Source: Stentor coeruleus | Taxonomy: Eukaryota; Ciliophora; Heterotrichea; Heterotrichida; Stentoridae | Direction: 5' to 3' | DNA: 64,000 bases | Assembly: GCA_001970955.1 (NCBI GenBank) | Contig: MPUH01000206.1 | Span: 1 to 64,000 of the forward strand | In this document: one piece after another, positions 61,844 through 64,000 of the stretch | Position numbering within the stretch: the first letter of the stretch is position 1 | Layout of the letters: every line of letters starts with the position of its first letter | Notes under the pieces: model-generated | Database searches by the model: none | Told to the model about the DNA's origin: nothing | What the model saw: the letters and a program-made list of their open reading frames with translations, nothing else | Position numbers and translations under genes: made by a program

Positions 61844-64000
61844 AAACGAACTAAAAAATTACAAAGTTTCTTATCAGAAAAAACCCCTTTATATTTTAAA
61901 ATAATTTCAGTTTCGCTTTCCTGTATTTTCCTTATTTCAAAATAGTTAACGATTTCTAAATTCCTATTATCTCTTATACCCTTTAGCATTATCTCACTAT
62001 ATCTAATAAGAAACTTATAAGGTAACTCCACACAAATATTAAATTCTCTAAGTTTCTGATTATTTGATATCAATAACTCTATAGACGACAAATAAATTTC
62101 AATCCATTTATCATCAACTTTCCCAATTCTCCAATTCAAAAAGAAATTCTGTTGAACTCGATAAAAATAATAAACAGACACTATTTCATAATTTTCTTTA
62201 TTCTTAATACTCTCAATAATCTTCAATAATATTTTTTCCCTCCTTTTTATGAATTTCCCCCCTTTATATGTTTCTATTTTTTCCTCATAAACTATATTTT
62301 CTACTCTCAAACATTTTATAGTTGTATTAATTTCAAGGCCTTTAACAAGCTCAAGAACAATATTATAAGTAAATATAACATTACATAAACATAGTATTAT
62401 CAATCTAGATTTTAATAAAAAATCATACAATTTGCCATTTAAATTTTCATTAGATAAAACACATCTTTTTAGTTTTAAAATTTGTAAGGGTTGATAAATA
62501 GTCAAGTCGTTAAAGATTTCAGTAGTTTCTATGCTACAGAAATTTTTGAATTTACATTTTATATATGATANACAATTTGCCATTTAAATTTTCATTAGAT
62601 AAAACACATCTTTTTAGTTTTAAAATTTGTAAGGGTTGATAAATAGTCAAATCGTTAAAGATTTCAGTAGTTTCTATGCTACAGAAATTTTTGAATTTAC
62701 ATTTTATATATGATACATGGTTTAGGTATGAAGTTATTGTTTTTATTATTCTTGATAAACCTATATCCCGCTCGTTTTTGTTTAGGATTCTTAGTTTAAG
62801 TTTTTCTAAAGAGTTTATATTTTTTAATAATTTATTGAATGAAGTAATGTATGATTCCATGTAAATATATCTTAGATTTAATATTGATAATCCTTGGATT
62901 TGTCTTGATAAGGCAAGTATGGAAAAATAATGAAGGGATGAGAATTTTTTAGGATGTTTTTTTGGGTTGATGATTAGATTTTTGCTTTTTTCTAGAGTTT
63001 CTATCAATTCTTTAACGTCAGTAGAATTTTTAGGTTTTTTGTTTTCTATGATTTTAGAGATTTTACAATTCCCATTTAAGAGAATTATAAAAAGCTCATA
63101 GAGAATAGTGTCTGAATCGTAGTCTTCATAATCTTTGATATTGTTTTTTAACTCAAAAGTTTCAATTTTATTATCAATCAGCATTTTTATATTATACCCA
63201 GCAAAGTATTCGATTTTCCCAATTCTAGCATTTTTTACAATCAAATCAGCATATGATAAAATGTTTTCATAAGTGATATTTTTAATATTTATATAAATTT
63301 TCTGTATATGATTTTTCATCGCCAAAGATTTGTCTATCACCCTAAAAAATTCATTAACTCTTAAACTCTCATCTAATTTCTGTTCATCATAAAAACCAGT
63401 AATTTTATTATCAACAGCAACCATAGAAAAATCTTCAATCATACTGCCCGCAACATTTTTAAAAAGTTCACCTGCATCTTCAAGACTAACATCAAATTTT
63501 GAATTTAACCTTTTTTCATCAGATCTAGTAAGGTGTTCTAAAACTAAAATTCTCAAACTTTTATTAAACAAAATCGCTTCACAAAAGGATTTATAAGATT
63601 TCATTATAGAATCATGTATTGAAAGGATTTCTATATTTACACTATTCATCAAAAAAAAACAGAGATCATCAGCTGATTTTTTATCAAAATAAAAAACACT
63701 AGGAAGTTTTATAACCTTTAAATTATAACATGTTCTAAAAAAAATATTCATTTTCTCTATGTACTTACATGATAAACTTTTTAATGAAAACTTTTCTAAA
63801 AAATTGTTAATATATGTGGAATTAAGCAAATTTTCAAAATTTATATAAAAATAATTTTCACAATAATACCGTATCGAAAGTTTTTTAATATGGGATTTTG
63901 GATTAGATTCTAAGTTTTCAAGTAATTGTTTTATAGCATTTGAATTTAAGCCATTTTCGAATTTTTCTGCAAAGTTTATTTTGAGTTCAATAAGACTTTC
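61840..64000 (-). CDS. Leucine-rich repeat protein, N-terminal part (5' end beyond window)
   Basis: The frame is open from the right edge (64000) to TGA at 61840, except for a 144-base duplication plus N (62427-62715) that splits it. With one copy counted it encodes at least 671 residues. The sequence is helical with repeated L-x-x-L-x-L units (LKVIKLPSVFYF, LSILNLRYIYME, LQILKLKRCVLSNENL), fitting LRR-RI proteins that bind other proteins. The start lies outside the window, since the frame is open to the last base. No signal peptide can be judged. A TTTTTTA heptamer in the correct phase four codons before the stop would shift reading into the downstream LRR frame (60767-61843), giving about 1030 or more residues. 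Confidence 0.75.
61852..61858 (-). promoter_or_regulatory. Candidate -1 ribosomal frameshift heptamer (T TTT TTA)
   Basis: On the minus strand the zero frame reads AAT TTT TTA GTT CGT TTA TGA, which contains the classic U UUU UUA slippery heptamer in correct phase. A -1 slip gives AGT TCG TTT ATG AAA, exactly the frame of the downstream LRR open frame. The zero-frame stop follows four codons after the heptamer. An extra or missing T in this T-run could instead be a sequencing error. Confidence 0.4.
62427..62715. repeat. 144-bp direct duplication around a single N inside a gene
   Basis: Bases 62427-62570 recur at 62572-62715 with N at 62571. They differ at one position (GTCAAGTCG versus GTCAAATCG). 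Counting one copy restores a continuous LRR frame. It is an assembly seam, possibly between two alleles. Confidence 0.92.

Noticed and set aside
61840-61870. Intron joining the two LRR frames
   Set aside because: The frame change needs a removed length of 14 or 17 bases, and no GT...AG string of that size fits. The only GT...AG here is 12 bases and would not change the frame.
4272-62715. Direct repeats around single Ns as target-site duplications of mobile elements
   Set aside because: Repeat lengths range from 10 to 159 bases, nothing but one N lies between them, and removing one copy restores reading frames. Assembly overlap explains all of this.
1-64000. Reassigned stop codons (TAA/TAG as Gln or TGA as Trp)
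   Set aside because: TAA, TAG and TGA each end clear genes (TGA at 38671 and 29563; TAG at 1835; TAA in many). Conserved Trp positions use TGG, and in-frame stops inside genes vanish when 15-nt introns are removed.
1-64000. CRISPR arrays, operons or bacterial-type signals
   Set aside because: None are present. Gene layout, introns and protein families are those of a ciliate nucleus.

Overview
The window looks like macronuclear DNA of a heterotrich ciliate, most likely Stentor or a close relative. It is very AT-rich and gene-dense. TAA, TAG and TGA all end genes, so the code is standard. Several genes carry 15-nt introns of the form GTA...AG, a size known from Stentor. The only tRNA gene seen is an ordinary tRNA-Gln(UUG). 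No telomere, rRNA, CRISPR array, virus-like element or intact transposon was seen.

Layout. 0.5-5.2 kb: four plus-strand genes (a lipid-anchored small protein, centrin, an acidic protein of unknown role, a coiled-coil protein). 5.6-7.1 kb: a PX/START-like protein. 8.8-21.2 kb: two large, tandem, minus-strand polycystin-1/REJ-like membrane receptors; the second is joined across a 15-nt intron. 24-27 kb: a secreted purple acid phosphatase followed by a decayed partial copy of it. 27.3-33.6 kb: a coiled-coil protein, an unknown protein, a CDPK and a CPAP/SAS-4 centriole protein. 33.9-35 kb: a decayed FYRN/FYRC gene. 36-42 kb: a small protein, a sperm-tail PG-rich (SHIPPO) protein, a decayed S49 peptidase and a VHS/coiled-coil protein. 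43-47 kb: two tandem PH-domain CAMK-type kinases. 47.5-56 kb: mostly unrecognised small genes, a COX14-like protein, a tRNA, an EF-hand/coiled-coil protein, a one-TM protein and a SANT-domain gene recovered only by removing two 15-nt introns. 56-64 kb: a TMUB-like ubiquitin-fold membrane protein, a SAM-domain protein, a canonical ARF, an ARF pseudogene, a divergent ARF and a large leucine-rich-repeat gene running off the right edge.

Themes. (1) Eight places have one N flanked on both sides by the same 10-159 bases. These look like unmerged contig overlaps, and three of them break coding sequences. (2) At least four gene relics lie between live genes. (3) On the coding strand, 5' flanks tend to be C-rich and G-poor and 3' flanks G-rich and C-poor, so base skew often predicts gene direction. 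(4) The LRR gene carries a canonical U UUU UUA -1 slippery heptamer exactly where its frame breaks; a homopolymer miscount is the main alternative. Centrin, CPAP/SAS-4 and a SHIPPO protein fit a heavily ciliated cell, but nothing shows that the loci are functionally linked.
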